NCBI GenBank assembly: GCA_001515265.1
Contig: LNDB01000008.1
Span: 1-64,000, forward strand
DNA from: Candidatus Dichloromethanomonas elyunquensis
GTDB lineage: Bacteria; Bacillota; Desulfitobacteriia; Desulfitobacteriales; Syntrophobotulaceae
DNA: 64,000 nt
Direction: 5' to 3'
Shown here one piece after another: positions 1 through 9,038 of the stretch; the first letter of the stretch is position 1, and each line of letters opens with the position of its first letter. The notes under the pieces were generated by a model. The model ran no database searches, was not told the DNA's origin, and worked only from the letters and a program-made list of their open reading frames with translations. The translations under genes and the position numbers were made by a program.

Positions 1-1
1 A

Positions 2-727
2 CTTTGCGGAGTCGCCTACAATGGCAATGATGCTTTGGATATGATCGGCAAAGAAGAACCGGATGTTATGGTATTAGATATTATTATGCCTCATTTAGAC
101 GGGCTCGGCGTTATGGAAAAACTGGGAAATAGTCCCAAAAAGCCAAGGGTTATTATTCTTACTTCTTTTGGGCAGGAGAATATGACCCAAAGAGCCGTAC
201 AACTGGGAGCAGATTACTATATATTAAAGCCATTCGATTTAGAAACATTGGGAAAAAGAATCAGGCAGCTTGTAGGCGTTAGTGAAATCTCCCCACCCTT
301 TCATGCTGTATCCAAATCAGTGATACATACAGAAACCTCACATTTTGTCGAAAAAAAATATATAGCAAAGCCGCTAAAAATAGTTGAAGTTGAAGTCACT
401 AAAATGATTCAGCAGATGGGAGTTCCGGCCCATGTGAAAGGGTATCAATATCTCAGGGATGCCATCGTATCGGTAATCAACGATGTTTCCTTACTCGGAG
501 CCGTAACAAAAGAATTATATCCGAGGATTGCTGAAAAATATAATACAACCCCAAGCAGAGTGGAAAGGGCAATCCGGCATGCGATTGAACTGGCCTGGGA
601 CAGGGGAAATATTGAATTTATGAACAAATTCTTTGGCTATACGATTAATGTTGACCGCGGTAAACCCACTAATTCTGAATTTATTGCCATGGTTGCAGAT
701 AAATTGAGAATTTCGGATAAATTATAA
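2..727 (+). CDS. spo0A: Stage 0 sporulation response regulator Spo0A (5' truncated)
   Basis: Master transcription factor for entry into sporulation. It is phosphorylated by the phosphorelay and then binds 0A boxes. The reading frame is open from base 2 ([14 protein letters not shown]), so the gene starts outside the window; the TTG at 35 in the ORF track is internal. The receiver domain is seen from [10 protein letters not shown] (phosphoacceptor Asp) through the conserved Thr (IILTSFG) and Lys (ILKPFD). The C-terminal Spo0A effector domain carries the helix-turn-helix around [17 protein letters not shown] and the typical end [17 protein letters not shown]. Only the first part of the receiver is missing. 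Identification is very secure. Confidence 0.97.
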   Translation, partial: LCGVAYNGNDALDMIGKEEPDVMVLDIIMPHLDGLGVMEKLGNSPKKPRVIILTSFGQENMTQRAVQLGADYYILKPFDLETLGKRIRQLVGVSEISPPFHAVSKSVIHTETSHFVEKKYIAKPLKIVEVEVTKMIQQMGVPAHVKGYQYLRDAIVSVINDVSLLGAVTKELYPRIAEKYNTTPSRVERAIRHAIELAWDRGNIEFMNKFFGYTINVDRGKPTNSEFIAMVADKLRISDKL

Positions 728-749
728 AAACAGAAAACAAAGGAAATCT

Positions 750-839
750 ATTTTAGAAGGGGATGTCGCAAAACTACTTTTTAAGTAGCTCGCAACATCC
801 TTTGAACTTTAAATTCGTTGTGCAACAGCCCCTTCTAAA
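750..839. terminator. Nested inverted repeat between convergent genes, probable bidirectional terminator
   Basis: An outer repeat (TTTAGAAGGGG at 752-762 against CCCCTTCTAAA at 829-839) encloses an inner hairpin (GGATGT...ACATCC, with AAACTAC/AAGTAGC inside). It lies between spo0A and the convergent gene at 835-1401, whose stop codon is inside the 3' arm. Runs of A and T sit at both outer ends. It most likely ends transcription from both sides. Confidence 0.6.
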
Positions 840-1401
840 TTTTTTGCAAATATTCGACTATGTGGTTTTTATCTTCTTTCGATGCATGTAAAATAGCACC
901 TGCTCTTCCCTCCGTAATCCCCGGCCATTTTAGATAGATAATTTGCTCATGGCTTTTCCCCAGCACCGGATCGGAATATTTTAAATTTAAGATAATATAA
1001 TGTGGATTGAACTGCTTGGGATGAAGCATTATACTAGGATTGTCCAACCGGATGGACAGATCTGCAGCAGCATTTTGCGGGATATCATTAACGAAAGAGA
1101 ATTGATCTGTATGCAGAGGAGGACCTTTTAGTTCACAATCTAAGATCATGGTTTGGATATGAAGATTCTCTGCGGGGTGAAGACCGGAGTTTTGAAACCT
1201 AAATAAAAAAACGAGTTCTTTATTAGGAGTAAAAAACACTTCCGGAGAGCTGTTAAACGTTAAATAAGGTTTTACAGATTCGCGTTCTTCCCTCCAGGAA
1301 GAAGCTGAAATAAAAACCGTAATCATGGAAGTGATTGCAAATATAAGCGTTGTTAAGGTAATAACTAAATTCGAAACGGTAGTTTGATGTTCTGAGGACA
1401 T
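835..1401 (-). CDS. Membrane-anchored protein of unknown function (paralogue of 35952-36548)
   Basis: 188 residues. One hydrophobic segment near residues 9-34 (LVITLTTLIFAITSMITVF) is followed by a conserved SSWREERESVKPYLTF stretch and a soluble, beta-rich domain of about 140 residues. I do not recognise the family. The protein is clearly homologous along its whole length to the product of 35952-36548: shared features are the membrane segment, S(S/A)WREERE, (S/D)SP.V.F, VNDIP.NA and a YxKWxG/YVRWNG ending. The start is supported by GGAGGTGATT about 5 nt upstream of the ATG. The gene is divergent from nudF and convergent with spo0A. The topology suggests a short N-terminal anchor with the domain on one face of the membrane. 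Confidence 0.75.
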   Translation of the reverse strand: MSSEHQTTVSNLVITLTTLIFAITSMITVFISASSWREERESVKPYLTFNSSPEVFFTPNKELVFLFRFQNSGLHPAENLHIQTMILDCELKGPPLHTDQFSFVNDIPQNAAADLSIRLDNPSIMLHPKQFNPHYIILNLKYSDPVLGKSHEQIIYLKWPGITEGRAGAILHASKEDKNHIVEYLQKI

Positions 1402-1500
1402 TCGGAATCACCTCCGGAGAACTGCCTATTCTAAACTATTGATTCGGCTTTCTTTTCATGAAAGCTTTTTGAAAACTTCCGAAAATTAAGGAGGGATTTA

Positions 1501-2034
1501 ATGAGTGAAATCAAATTCGAAGAAAAATGCCTTTCCAGCCAGCTGATTCATAATGGAAAAATAATCAAGGTACTAAAAGATACAGTATCTCTCCCGAATG
1601 GCAGAACCGCAACTAGAGAGATCGTCAGGCACCCCGGTGCAGTAGGTATTGTTGCACTCCACGAGAGGAAGGTCTTAATGGTAAAGCAATATCGGTATGC
1701 TTTAGGCCAAGAAACCTTAGAAATTCCCGCCGGGAAAATAGATCCCGGGGAAAAACCGGAAATTTGCGCCATTCGTGAATTAAGGGAAGAAACAGGCTAT
1801 GAAGGGGTTATGTCTTTTTTGGGGGTTTTTCATATCTCTCCCGGATTTGCCGATGAGAAGATTTTTCTTTATCTGGCGGAGGACCTTAGGTGGGCACCTC
1901 TTCAAGCCGATGAGGACGAATTTATTGGATTAACGATGATTCCTTGGGAAGAAGCCGTGAAGATGGCGAATCAGGGAAAGATTATGGACGCCAAAACAGC
2001 ACTGGGTATTCTACTCACAGCCGGGAAAATATAA
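1501..2034 (+). CDS. nudF: NUDIX hydrolase, ADP-ribose pyrophosphatase type
   Basis: 177 residues, the usual length for NudF/YqkG-type enzymes that hydrolyse ADP-ribose to AMP and ribose 5-phosphate. The Nudix box is complete: GKIDPGEKPEICAIRELREE followed by TGYE, giving G-x5-E-x7-RELREETG. The N-terminal ISSQLIHNGKI-like part and VVKQYRY-like strand (MVKQYRYALGQETLEIPAG) are typical of the subfamily. GGAGG lies 7 nt before the ATG. It is followed by spoIIM, an arrangement also found around the Bacillus spoIIM-xerD locus. Confidence 0.9.
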   Translation: MSEIKFEEKCLSSQLIHNGKIIKVLKDTVSLPNGRTATREIVRHPGAVGIVALHERKVLMVKQYRYALGQETLEIPAGKIDPGEKPEICAIRELREETGYEGVMSFLGVFHISPGFADEKIFLYLAEDLRWAPLQADEDEFIGLTMIPWEEAVKMANQGKIMDAKTALGILLTAGKI

Positions 2035-2120
2035 TGATTTATGCTGACAGTGACAGACATAATGTGCTAAATAATGGAATACAATTCCTTGAGGACAAGT
2101 CTTCAAGGAGGGATGCATGG

Positions 2121-2720
2121 ATGAAAAAAATACTGTTTGAACATATTCGGCAGTATTGGGTAATATACCTTACCCTCAGCAGTGTTTTTCTGGCTGGCGG
2201 GGTTTTCGGGGCCGTTGGTTCAGGTGTTTTAGACGCTCAAAAAACAGACGAACTATCCAAGTTTCTTCTTAAACTCCTCGGAGAACAGCCTAATACAGTT
2301 GATTCCGCTTTTCTCCAAAAAATTGCCAAGGATTATTTTCTGATGATGGCGGGGATCTGGATATTGGGCTTAACTGTTATCGGGACTCCGTTAGTGTATT
2401 TGATCGTCTTCTCCAGAGGCTTTATTTTGGGTTTCACAATTGCCTTTATTATCCAAGTGAAAAGTATTACCGGTTTAGGCTTGGTATTCTTCACGATTTT
2501 TCTGCCATCGATCCTGGTAATTCCCTGTCTTCTTCTTGGAGCAGGTTTGGCAACGATTTTTTCCTTTCTTCTTCTCCAGGGGAAATCGAATGGAGATATT
2601 TTAAGAAAAGATTTTTTATATTACAGCGCTGCTTCCCTTTTCATCTCTTTGGGTTCTGTGTCCGCAGGAGTTTTGCAGGGATACTTCTCTATTGTCGGTA
2701 CCCGTTTTTTAGGTTTTTAA
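2121..2720 (+). CDS. spoIIM: Stage II sporulation protein M
   Basis: 199 residues when started at the ATG at 2121, which has AAGGAGGG about 9 nt upstream. The ORF-track start at 1944 lies inside nudF and gives a non-homologous N-terminus, so it is rejected. SpoIIM is an integral membrane protein of the SpoIIDMP engulfment complex (peptidoglycan remodelling and septal thinning). Five or so hydrophobic segments are visible (VIYLTLSSVFLAGGVFG, YFLMMAGIWILGLTVIG, RGFILGFTIAFII, FTIFLPSILVIPCLLLGAG, AASLFISLGSVSAG), together with the family's RGFxLGF motif. Its position just before xerD is conserved in Bacillus. Confidence 0.93.
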   Translation: MKKILFEHIRQYWVIYLTLSSVFLAGGVFGAVGSGVLDAQKTDELSKFLLKLLGEQPNTVDSAFLQKIAKDYFLMMAGIWILGLTVIGTPLVYLIVFSRGFILGFTIAFIIQVKSITGLGLVFFTIFLPSILVIPCLLLGAGLATIFSFLLLQGKSNGDILRKDFLYYSAASLFISLGSVSAGVLQGYFSIVGTRFLGF

Positions 2721-2787
2721 CAAGGGGAGTGTTCCGATTCCGTATAATAAAAACCTTTGCCAGAAAATAATAAACTAAAGGAAAAAG

Positions 2788-2821
2788 CCTCCTTGTGTAG
2801 AAAAGATTTCTGATAAGGAGG
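2788..2821 (+). promoter_or_regulatory. Hairpin sequestering the xerD Shine-Dalgarno sequence
   Basis: CCTCCTT (2788-2794) is exactly complementary to AAGGAGG (2815-2821), the xerD ribosome binding site 10 nt before the ATG. Inside it AGAAA pairs with TTTCT around a 3-nt loop. The full ribosome binding site is therefore in a stem of 7 + 5 bp split by a small internal loop. This would lower or condition xerD translation. The pairing is seen directly; the regulatory role is inference. Confidence 0.5.
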
Positions 2822-2831
2822 TGGTTTTCTT

Positions 2832-3770
2832 ATGAAAAGACAAAAACAGCTGAAAGAAGAATTAATTGAAGACTATTTATTCCATATCAGAGTGGAAAAA
2901 GGTCTTAGTGCCAATAGCTGTTCGAATTATCAAAGAGACTTAGCAAAATACTATCTTTATTTGCAGGACCGGACCAAGACTCTTTTGGAAAGTCATTCTT
3001 CCGACATTATGGACTTTATGCTCAGCGAAAAGACCAAGGGTCGTTCAGCAAAGTCATTGGCGAGGTATGGCGCGGCAATCAAGGGATTTTACGGTTATCT
3101 GCTGCAAGAAGATAAAATTAAGGATGATCCCACAGCTTATCTAAGCATGCCTAAAATAGAGCAAAAGCTTCCCCATGTAGTTGGGGAGAGCAGTTTGCAC
3201 AAAGCACTTTCTCGGGGTAAGACGGATACCTTACTTCGGCAAAGGGATCAGACCATGATTGAAGTCCTTTACGGGAGCGGTCTTCGTGTCTCCGAACTGG
3301 TCAGTCTTGGGGTAAATGATTTGTCTCTGGATATGGGCTATATTCGCTGCCGGGGGAAAGGGAACAAAGAAAGGATCGTGCCTGCAGGGCAACAGGCACT
3401 CAACCTGTTGCAAAACTATATTTCCGTTTCCAGGCCGCAATTCCTGCTGCGCAATCAAAAGCCATCGGTGACAGATAGAAATACGTTATTCCTCAATGCT
3501 GCCGGAAAAAAACTAACCCGTCAAGGGGTGTGGCAGATACTCAAAAAATGGGGAAAACAAAACGGTATTGCTGAAAATATTTACCCCCATATCTTTAGGC
3601 ATAGTTTTGCCACCCATTTACTGGACCATGGGGCTGATTTGCGCTCTGTTCAGGAGATGCTGGGACATGCCGATATATCTACTACCCAGATCTATACCCA
3701 CGTATCACGGAAACGCATTTTGGAAGTATTCCGCAAAGCTCATCCAAGGGCCAAAAAAGGAGGAGACTGA
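2832..3770 (+). CDS. xerD: Tyrosine site-specific recombinase XerD
   Basis: 312 residues. XerD works with XerC at dif to resolve chromosome dimers. The N-terminal SAM-like DNA-binding domain (about residues 1-100) is followed by the catalytic domain with all active-site residues: Arg in [12 protein letters not shown], Lys in [10 protein letters not shown], HxxR in [15 protein letters not shown], His in [10 protein letters not shown], and the nucleophilic Tyr in QIYTHVS. The start is the ATG after GGAGGTGG. XerD is preferred over XerC because of synteny (spoIIM-xerD-deoB-punA, as in Bacillus ripX). deoB starts 3 nt after its stop, so it probably heads the nucleoside operon. Confidence 0.93.
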   Translation: MKRQKQLKEELIEDYLFHIRVEKGLSANSCSNYQRDLAKYYLYLQDRTKTLLESHSSDIMDFMLSEKTKGRSAKSLARYGAAIKGFYGYLLQEDKIKDDPTAYLSMPKIEQKLPHVVGESSLHKALSRGKTDTLLRQRDQTMIEVLYGSGLRVSELVSLGVNDLSLDMGYIRCRGKGNKERIVPAGQQALNLLQNYISVSRPQFLLRNQKPSVTDRNTLFLNAAGKKLTRQGVWQILKKWGKQNGIAENIYPHIFRHSFATHLLDHGADLRSVQEMLGHADISTTQIYTHVSRKRILEVFRKAHPRAKKGGD

Positions 3771-3772
3771 AC

Positions 3773-4954
3773 ATGGTACATAGGGTCGTACTGATCATTA
3801 TCGATAGTGTAGGGATTGGGGAATTGCCGGATGCCAAGGATTACGGGGATGAGGGAAGCAATACCCTGGCCAATATTTCTAAGGAAGTCGGAGGACTTCA
3901 TATAGCCAATCTCAGTAAACTGGGGATAGGGAACATCATCGACATTCCCTATGTCCAACCTGTAATGCAGCCTTTGGCTTGCTACGGTAAAATGACTGAA
4001 AAATCAAAAGGGAAAGATACTACGACAGGTCATTGGGAACAAATGGGGTTGGTTACCGAACAGCCTTTTCCCACTTTTCCTGAAGGTTTTCCCATAGAAT
4101 TTATCCGTGATTTTGAAGATCGAATCGGCAGGGGCGTATTAGGTAATATTGCTGCTTCGGGAACAGAGATTATCGAAAAACTTGGTTCTGAACATATCAG
4201 AACCGGAAAACCTATCGTTTATACCTCAGCTGATTCCGTTTTTCAGATCGCAGCACATGAAGAAATTATTCCTCTGACTGATTTAATGGAAATGTGCCGC
4301 ACCGCCAGGGAAATGCTTACAGGAGAATTAAACGTATCCCGGGTGATCGCCCGGCCTTTTATAGGTCAAGCCGGGAGTTTTCAAAGAACTGCCAACAGGC
4401 ATGATTTTTCCATCGTACCCCCTGCAGATACGTTATTGGATCATATTGTCGAGTCCGGTCAGAAAGTGATGGCTGCCGGAAAAATCAATGATATCTTTGC
4501 CGGCCGCGGAATCAGCGAAACTGTCCCAACCAATGGGAACATGGACGGCGTGGAGAAGACACTGCGGTATTTGAAAAGGAATGAGCCGGGTTTCATTTTT
4601 ACCAATTTAGTTGATTTCGATATGGTTTACGGACATCGCAACAACGCGAAGGGGTATGCGCAGGCGTTAGAAGAGTTTGATGCAAAAATACCATTGATTC
4701 TGGAATCTTTACAAGACAGGGATATCTTGCTGATATCCGCCGACCATGGTTGTGATCCGACAACATCCAGCACAGATCATTCCCGGGAATATGTACCTTT
4801 ACTCGTATACGGAAAAGAGATCAACCAGGGAATCAACTTGGGGGTTAGGGAGACCTTTGCCGATGTGGGCGCTACGATTGCCGAAGCCCTTTCTGTAAAA
4901 CCTCCTTTACAGGGTAAAAGCTTTTTTTATGAACTAACTAAAAACATTTTTTAG
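3773..4954 (+). CDS. deoB: Phosphopentomutase
   Basis: 393 residues, full length. It interconverts (deoxy)ribose 1-phosphate and 5-phosphate, linking nucleoside phosphorolysis to the pentose phosphate pathway. Alkaline-phosphatase-superfamily metal sites are visible: [11 protein letters not shown] at the N-terminus, the catalytic Thr in [11 protein letters not shown], then [20 protein letters not shown] and [21 protein letters not shown] precedes the ATG. It sits between xerD and punA with very short spacers, so it is part of one operon for nucleoside salvage. Confidence 0.96.
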   Translation: MVHRVVLIIIDSVGIGELPDAKDYGDEGSNTLANISKEVGGLHIANLSKLGIGNIIDIPYVQPVMQPLACYGKMTEKSKGKDTTTGHWEQMGLVTEQPFPTFPEGFPIEFIRDFEDRIGRGVLGNIAASGTEIIEKLGSEHIRTGKPIVYTSADSVFQIAAHEEIIPLTDLMEMCRTAREMLTGELNVSRVIARPFIGQAGSFQRTANRHDFSIVPPADTLLDHIVESGQKVMAAGKINDIFAGRGISETVPTNGNMDGVEKTLRYLKRNEPGFIFTNLVDFDMVYGHRNNAKGYAQALEEFDAKIPLILESLQDRDILLISADHGCDPTTSSTDHSREYVPLLVYGKEINQGINLGVRETFADVGATIAEALSVKPPLQGKSFFYELTKNIF

Positions 4955-4971
4955 ACAAGGAGGAATGAAAG

Positions 4972-5805
4972 ATGATATCAGAAGAGACTTTTGTGGCAAA
5001 ACTGCATGAAGCCAAGGCATGTGTAATTGAGAAATTGCTTGAAATACCGGAATTGGGTATTATTCTCGGATCGGGTTTGGGAAAGCTGGCCCATTTGGTA
5101 CAAGACAGCATTGTCATCCCCTATCGGGAAATTCCTCATTTTCCCGTATCAACCGTTCAAGGGCATTCCGGAAATCTCATATTCGGGAAATTGTCGGGAC
5201 GTAAAGTCATGGTTTTGCAGGGACGTTTTCATTATTATGAAGGCTACGGGATGCATGAGGTGACATTTCCTGTTCGCCTTATGCAGACGTTGGGTATGAA
5301 AAGCCTTGTGGTTACTAACGCCGCAGGAGGAATTAATCCAGCATTCCAAGCCGGAGACTTGGTTTTGATTCAAGACCACATTAATCTTGTGGGGGTTAAT
5401 CCCCTGCGGGGAGCCAATATTTCCGCTCTGGGACCCAGATTCCCGGATATGAGCGATACTTATTATGAAGGCTGGAGACAAAGGGCGCTCGGGCTCATGG
5501 AAAAGATGAAACTGCCCATCCTTCAGGGAGTCTATGCCGGGGTAAGCGGTCCAAGCTATGAGACTCCCGCTGAAATCCGCTATCTGAGGGCCATCGGGGC
5601 AGATTTGGTGGGAATGTCCACAGTGCCCGAAGTGATTGCCGCTAATCACGGAGGGATGAAAGTCCTGGGAATTTCCTGCGTAACCAACATGGCAGCAGGA
5701 ATCCTAGCCAAAAAACTAAGCCACGCCGAAGTGATTGAAACAACCGAACGGGTTGGTGAAACCTTCGTGAACTTTGTGCGGGAGCTTATTCAAATTTTAG
5801 ATTAA
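4972..5805 (+). CDS. punA: Purine-nucleoside phosphorylase
   Basis: 277 residues, matching the trimeric PNP family specific for inosine and guanosine. Phosphate and purine-site motifs are present: LGSGLGKLA, VQGHSGNL, LQGRFHYYEGY, VVTNAAGGINP, VSGPSYETPAEIR and MSTVPEVIAANH. It releases ribose 1-phosphate, the substrate of the upstream deoB. An AAGGAGG site lies 9 nt before the ATG. The spacing of 17 nt from deoB supports a shared transcript. Confidence 0.95.
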   Translation: MISEETFVAKLHEAKACVIEKLLEIPELGIILGSGLGKLAHLVQDSIVIPYREIPHFPVSTVQGHSGNLIFGKLSGRKVMVLQGRFHYYEGYGMHEVTFPVRLMQTLGMKSLVVTNAAGGINPAFQAGDLVLIQDHINLVGVNPLRGANISALGPRFPDMSDTYYEGWRQRALGLMEKMKLPILQGVYAGVSGPSYETPAEIRYLRAIGADLVGMSTVPEVIAANHGGMKVLGISCVTNMAAGILAKKLSHAEVIETTERVGETFVNFVRELIQILD

Positions 5806-5855
5806 CTTTTAACCGGATAGGACTTCATGAGTAAAATCTTAAGGTGGCTATAAAG

Positions 5856-7160
5856 ATGAGAATGGTGGAATTAATTCAAAAGAAAAGAAATGGTCTGGTT
5901 TTATCTCCGGAAGAGATCCGGTTTATCATTCGGGGTTATGTTCAAGGGAGCATACCGGACTATCAAATGTCCGCGTTGACTATGGCAATATACTATAAGG
6001 GCATGACAGCAGAGGAAACCGCAGAATTGACCATGGCTATGGCCCAAAGCGGGGACCAGGTGGAGTTATCGTTTCCCGGCAAAACCTTTGTAGACAAACA
6101 CAGCTCAGGCGGGGTGGGTGATAAGACGACACTGATTGTCGGTCCCATGGTAGCCGCCTGCGGTGTCCCTGTTGCCAAGATGTCAGGCCGCGGTCTAGGG
6201 CATACCGGAGGGACCATTGACAAACTTTCGTCAATTCCCGGGTTTCAAGTAGAAATGAAACAAAAGGATTTTTTGGAACAGGTGAACCGTATCGGGCTCT
6301 CTGTTACAGCGCAAACCGGAAATCTTGTGCCGGCAGATAAAAAGCTTTATGCCTTACGGGATGTGACGGCTACTGTGGATTCTATTCCTCTAATTGCTTC
6401 CTCGATTATGAGTAAAAAGATAGCTTCCGGTGCCAGGGGAATTGTCCTGGATGTTAAGTACGGCTCAGGTGCTTTTACGGGTTCGCTAAAGGAAGCGAAG
6501 ATTCTGGCCAAAACCATGGTCCGCATCGGCCGGAATCTGGGGAGAGAAACGGTAGCTATTCTCAGCAATATGGATCAACCTTTAGGAAAGGCAGTGGGTA
6601 ACAGTCTTGAAGTCCTTGAAGCGGTAAACTCGCTGCAGGGGAATGGGCCTGCTGACCTGATGGAAGTGAGTTATGAACTTGCCAGCTGGATGCTGGTCCT
6701 CGGAAAGAAGGCCAAAACAAGAGATGAAGCCCGCAAGATTTTAGAAGAAAATGTGGAGAAGGGCAGGGCCTGGCAAAAATTCCTGGAATTCGTGGAAGCA
6801 CAAGGCGGGAATACCGCGGCCGTGGCTAATAAGCAATTCACCTTAGCCCCCATCAGGCTGGAAGTAAAAGCGGAGAAAAATGGGTTTATTCATAATCAGG
6901 ATGCCCGTGTGATCGGAATTTGTGCAATGAACCTGGGAGCGGGAAGAGAAACGAAAGAGAGCAGTATCGATTTGGGAGCAGGTATTTGTTTGGAAAAAAA
7001 GAGCGGGGATTATGTCCGCAAAGGTGAAACCGTCTTTGAATTGTATACTTCCAATGCGGAGAAGGCCGGTTTGGTTGCAGACCTATTAAAAACCGCAGTA
7101 CGAATTAAGGACCAACCAGTATCCCATAAACCGATTGTGGCCCAAGTGATTTTAAAATAA
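5856..7160 (+). CDS. pdp: Pyrimidine-nucleoside phosphorylase
   Basis: 434 residues from the ATG at 5856, which has AAGGTGG at a good distance; the ORF-track GTG at 5844 is inside that ribosome binding site. The enzyme splits uridine, deoxyuridine and thymidine to base plus (deoxy)ribose 1-phosphate. Diagnostic motifs are DKHSSGGVGDKTTL (phosphate site), SGRGLGHTGGTIDKLSSIPG (the signature), and SSIMSKKIASGARGIVLDVK. The C-terminal PYNP domain (about residues 340-434) is present. It is the last gene of the xerD-deoB-punA-pdp run. Confidence 0.95.
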   Translation: MRMVELIQKKRNGLVLSPEEIRFIIRGYVQGSIPDYQMSALTMAIYYKGMTAEETAELTMAMAQSGDQVELSFPGKTFVDKHSSGGVGDKTTLIVGPMVAACGVPVAKMSGRGLGHTGGTIDKLSSIPGFQVEMKQKDFLEQVNRIGLSVTAQTGNLVPADKKLYALRDVTATVDSIPLIASSIMSKKIASGARGIVLDVKYGSGAFTGSLKEAKILAKTMVRIGRNLGRETVAILSNMDQPLGKAVGNSLEVLEAVNSLQGNGPADLMEVSYELASWMLVLGKKAKTRDEARKILEENVEKGRAWQKFLEFVEAQGGNTAAVANKQFTLAPIRLEVKAEKNGFIHNQDARVIGICAMNLGAGRETKESSIDLGAGICLEKKSGDYVRKGETVFELYTSNAEKAGLVADLLKTAVRIKDQPVSHKPIVAQVILK

Positions 7161-7196
7161 ACAAAAGATGACAACAAGAGCGTAAGCGATTTGCTG

Positions 7197-7231
7197 AACA
7201 AAATGCTGTTAAAAGTAGGGCAGCCTCTTTT
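7197..7231 (+). terminator. Weak candidate terminator after pdp
   Basis: GCTG...CAGC with a loop of about 12 nt is followed by a run of T (CTCTTTTTTT). The stem is short, so the call is tentative. The rest of the interval to the next gene shows nothing else. Confidence 0.3.
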
Positions 7232-7314
7232 TTTACTTTTGAGGCAAGACAGAGGCATCACGATCATAAATTATTTCTGAGACGCCAAAAAATAATAAGA
7301 CAGGAGTGGCGATC

Positions 7315-7806
7315 ATGACCGGTAAGAAATTAAAAGTTTATGAAATGACAGGTGCTCTTGATACAAGCATGAGTTATGCCATCTTGGCCAATGCCGACAG
7401 GCTGCAAAGACACCGTCATGCCTGGAAAGTCTGGCATGCCCTTAAAGATTTCGGATGCAAGGTTTTTATGGTGGCTCCTGAATTGGCAAGGTTTGAGGGC
7501 AGTAAAATTTATCCGGATTTGCCGAGCCTGCAAGGGAAAATTGAGGTGGTTATACCCTGTTTGCGTCCCGAGTACCTTCAGGATATTGTATCTCAAACAA
7601 TAGAAAGCGGGGCAAAATACATATGGTTTCAAGAAAAAAATTGGACACCGGAACTTGATGCCCGGTGCCAGGAAAACGGTATTGAAATCATCCGGGGGTG
7701 TGTTTTAAAACATAAGTACTATCAAAAACCGTTTGCCTATCTTCATCCCTGTTTTTGGCATGGGTGGAAAGAAAAAAAAGTGCCGGGAAGATATCAAAAA
7801 ATTTAA
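7315..7806 (+). CDS. CoA-binding (Rossmann-like) domain protein
   Basis: 163 residues from the ATG at 7315, 8 nt after AGGAG; the track GTG at 7306 overlaps that site. The order of motifs (HRHAWKVWHALKDFGCKVFMVAP, then KIEVVIPCLRPEYLQDIV, then GAKYIWFQEKNWTPELDARCQENGIEIIRGCVLKH) is that of the small CoA-binding YccU-type family. These are stand-alone relatives of the succinyl-CoA synthetase nucleotide-fold domain. Cellular role is unknown. The gene is single, between the nucleoside operon and dacF. Confidence 0.7.
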   Translation: MTGKKLKVYEMTGALDTSMSYAILANADRLQRHRHAWKVWHALKDFGCKVFMVAPELARFEGSKIYPDLPSLQGKIEVVIPCLRPEYLQDIVSQTIESGAKYIWFQEKNWTPELDARCQENGIEIIRGCVLKHKYYQKPFAYLHPCFWHGWKEKKVPGRYQKI

Positions 7807-7833
7807 TATAAAACAAGTTAACAAGGGCATACT
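7806..7833 (+). promoter_or_regulatory. Candidate forespore (sigma-F/sigma-G) promoter of dacF
   Basis: GGGCATACT (7825-7833) fits the sigma-F -10 pattern GGNNANNNT and contains the sigma-G-like CATACTA. An ATATA element lies 14 bp upstream as a -35. Bacillus dacF is a sigma-F gene, which supports the reading. Assignment by eye only. Confidence 0.5.
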
Positions 7834-7868
7834 AAAACAACCAAATTTTTATTCAGGAGGTTTTAGGT

Positions 7869-9035
7869 ATGCTTAAACTCCGATTAAGATCATTTATAGT
7901 ACTTTTTGTTAGTACGTGTTTCTTAATCTGTAATGTACCGCCTATTAAGGCCGCAAATATCGAAACATCTGCAGAAAGCGCTATTTTAATAGATGCGGCA
8001 ACAGGTAAAATTTTATATGAAAAAGAGTCTCATAAAGAGCTGGCCCCCGCAAGCGTTACCAAGCTCATGACTATGCTGGTGGCGGTAGAGGCGGTAGAGT
8101 CCGGTAAAGCAAAGCTTAAGGATACAGTCACCGCCAGTGAAAATGCTTGTTCCTTGGGAGGATCGCAAATCTATCTGGAACCCGGCGAAAAGTTCTCTTT
8201 AGAGGAAATGCTTATTTCGATAGCGGTTGGTTCCGCAAATGATGCTTGTGTAGCAGTAGCCGAACACCTTTATGGTTCTCATGAAGAATTTGTGGAAGCG
8301 ATGAATAAAAAAGCCCAGGAATTAGGCATGAAAAATACCCATTTTGTCAATGCCTATGGGCTCCCTGCCAAAGGGCATTATACAAGTGCTTCTGACCTTG
8401 CCCTATTAGGAAGGGAAGCATTGAAACATCCCTTGATCACAAAATTCACTTCGATGAAAGAATATGACCTTCGAAATGGGAAATTTAAACTCTGGAATAC
8501 CAATAAACTTTTGTGGTGGTACGAAGGAACCGATGGATTTAAAACCGGTTGGACACAGGAAGCGAAGTATTGTTTAGCTTCAACCGTGAAAAGAGACGGT
8601 TTAAGACTAATTTGTGTAGTTATGGGGATACCCGATGCCCGGGGACACTTTTCTGAGTCTATGAAAATCTATAATTATGGTTTTGCCAAATATATGTATA
8701 AGGAATTTGCTCCAGCAGATTCCAAGCAAGGTGAAATCGTTATTAATAAGGGTTCAAAACCGACAGTCGAACTTGTAGCACAGACCCCTATAGGTGTATG
8801 TGTAGAAAAAGGTAAAGATAAAAATTGCTGGACAGAAATCAAATTAACGCAGCAGGTCAACGCTCCGGTTGCTCAAGGACAAAAACTTGGTGAAATTATT
8901 ATTCATTGCGGACAGGAAGAATTGGGTAAGATTGATCTTATTGCCAAAGAAAATGTAGACAAAGCAGGGTTCTTTGAAATGATGAAGAGAACCATTCAGT
9001 ATTCATACGGGATGTCTCCCCTTTATGCCCGATAG
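7869..9035 (+). CDS. dacF: D-alanyl-D-alanine carboxypeptidase (DacF/PBP5-like)
   Basis: 388 residues. A low-molecular-weight penicillin-binding protein that removes the terminal D-Ala of peptidoglycan stem peptides. The signal peptide (residues 1-28, ending near IKAANIE) exports it. The serine peptidase motifs are ASVTKLM (SxxK), SANDAC (SxN) and KTGWT (KTG). The C-terminal PBP5 domain follows from about residue 290. AGGAGG lies 8 nt before the ATG. In Bacillus dacF precedes spoIIA in the same direction; here it faces sigF with only 3 nt between the stop codons. Confidence 0.93.
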   Translation: MLKLRLRSFIVLFVSTCFLICNVPPIKAANIETSAESAILIDAATGKILYEKESHKELAPASVTKLMTMLVAVEAVESGKAKLKDTVTASENACSLGGSQIYLEPGEKFSLEEMLISIAVGSANDACVAVAEHLYGSHEEFVEAMNKKAQELGMKNTHFVNAYGLPAKGHYTSASDLALLGREALKHPLITKFTSMKEYDLRNGKFKLWNTNKLLWWYEGTDGFKTGWTQEAKYCLASTVKRDGLRLICVVMGIPDARGHFSESMKIYNYGFAKYMYKEFAPADSKQGEIVINKGSKPTVELVAQTPIGVCVEKGKDKNCWTEIKLTQQVNAPVAQGQKLGEIIIHCGQEELGKIDLIAKENVDKAGFFEMMKRTIQYSYGMSPLYAR

Positions 9036-9038
9036 GCA

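Noticed and set aside
1944-2120. N-terminal 59-residue extension of spoIIM
   Set aside because: It overlaps nudF in another frame and lies upstream of a good ribosome binding site at 2105-2112.
5149-5649. 166-residue minus-strand ORF inside punA
   Set aside because: Shadow of the PNP frame; composition is that of reverse-complemented coding DNA.
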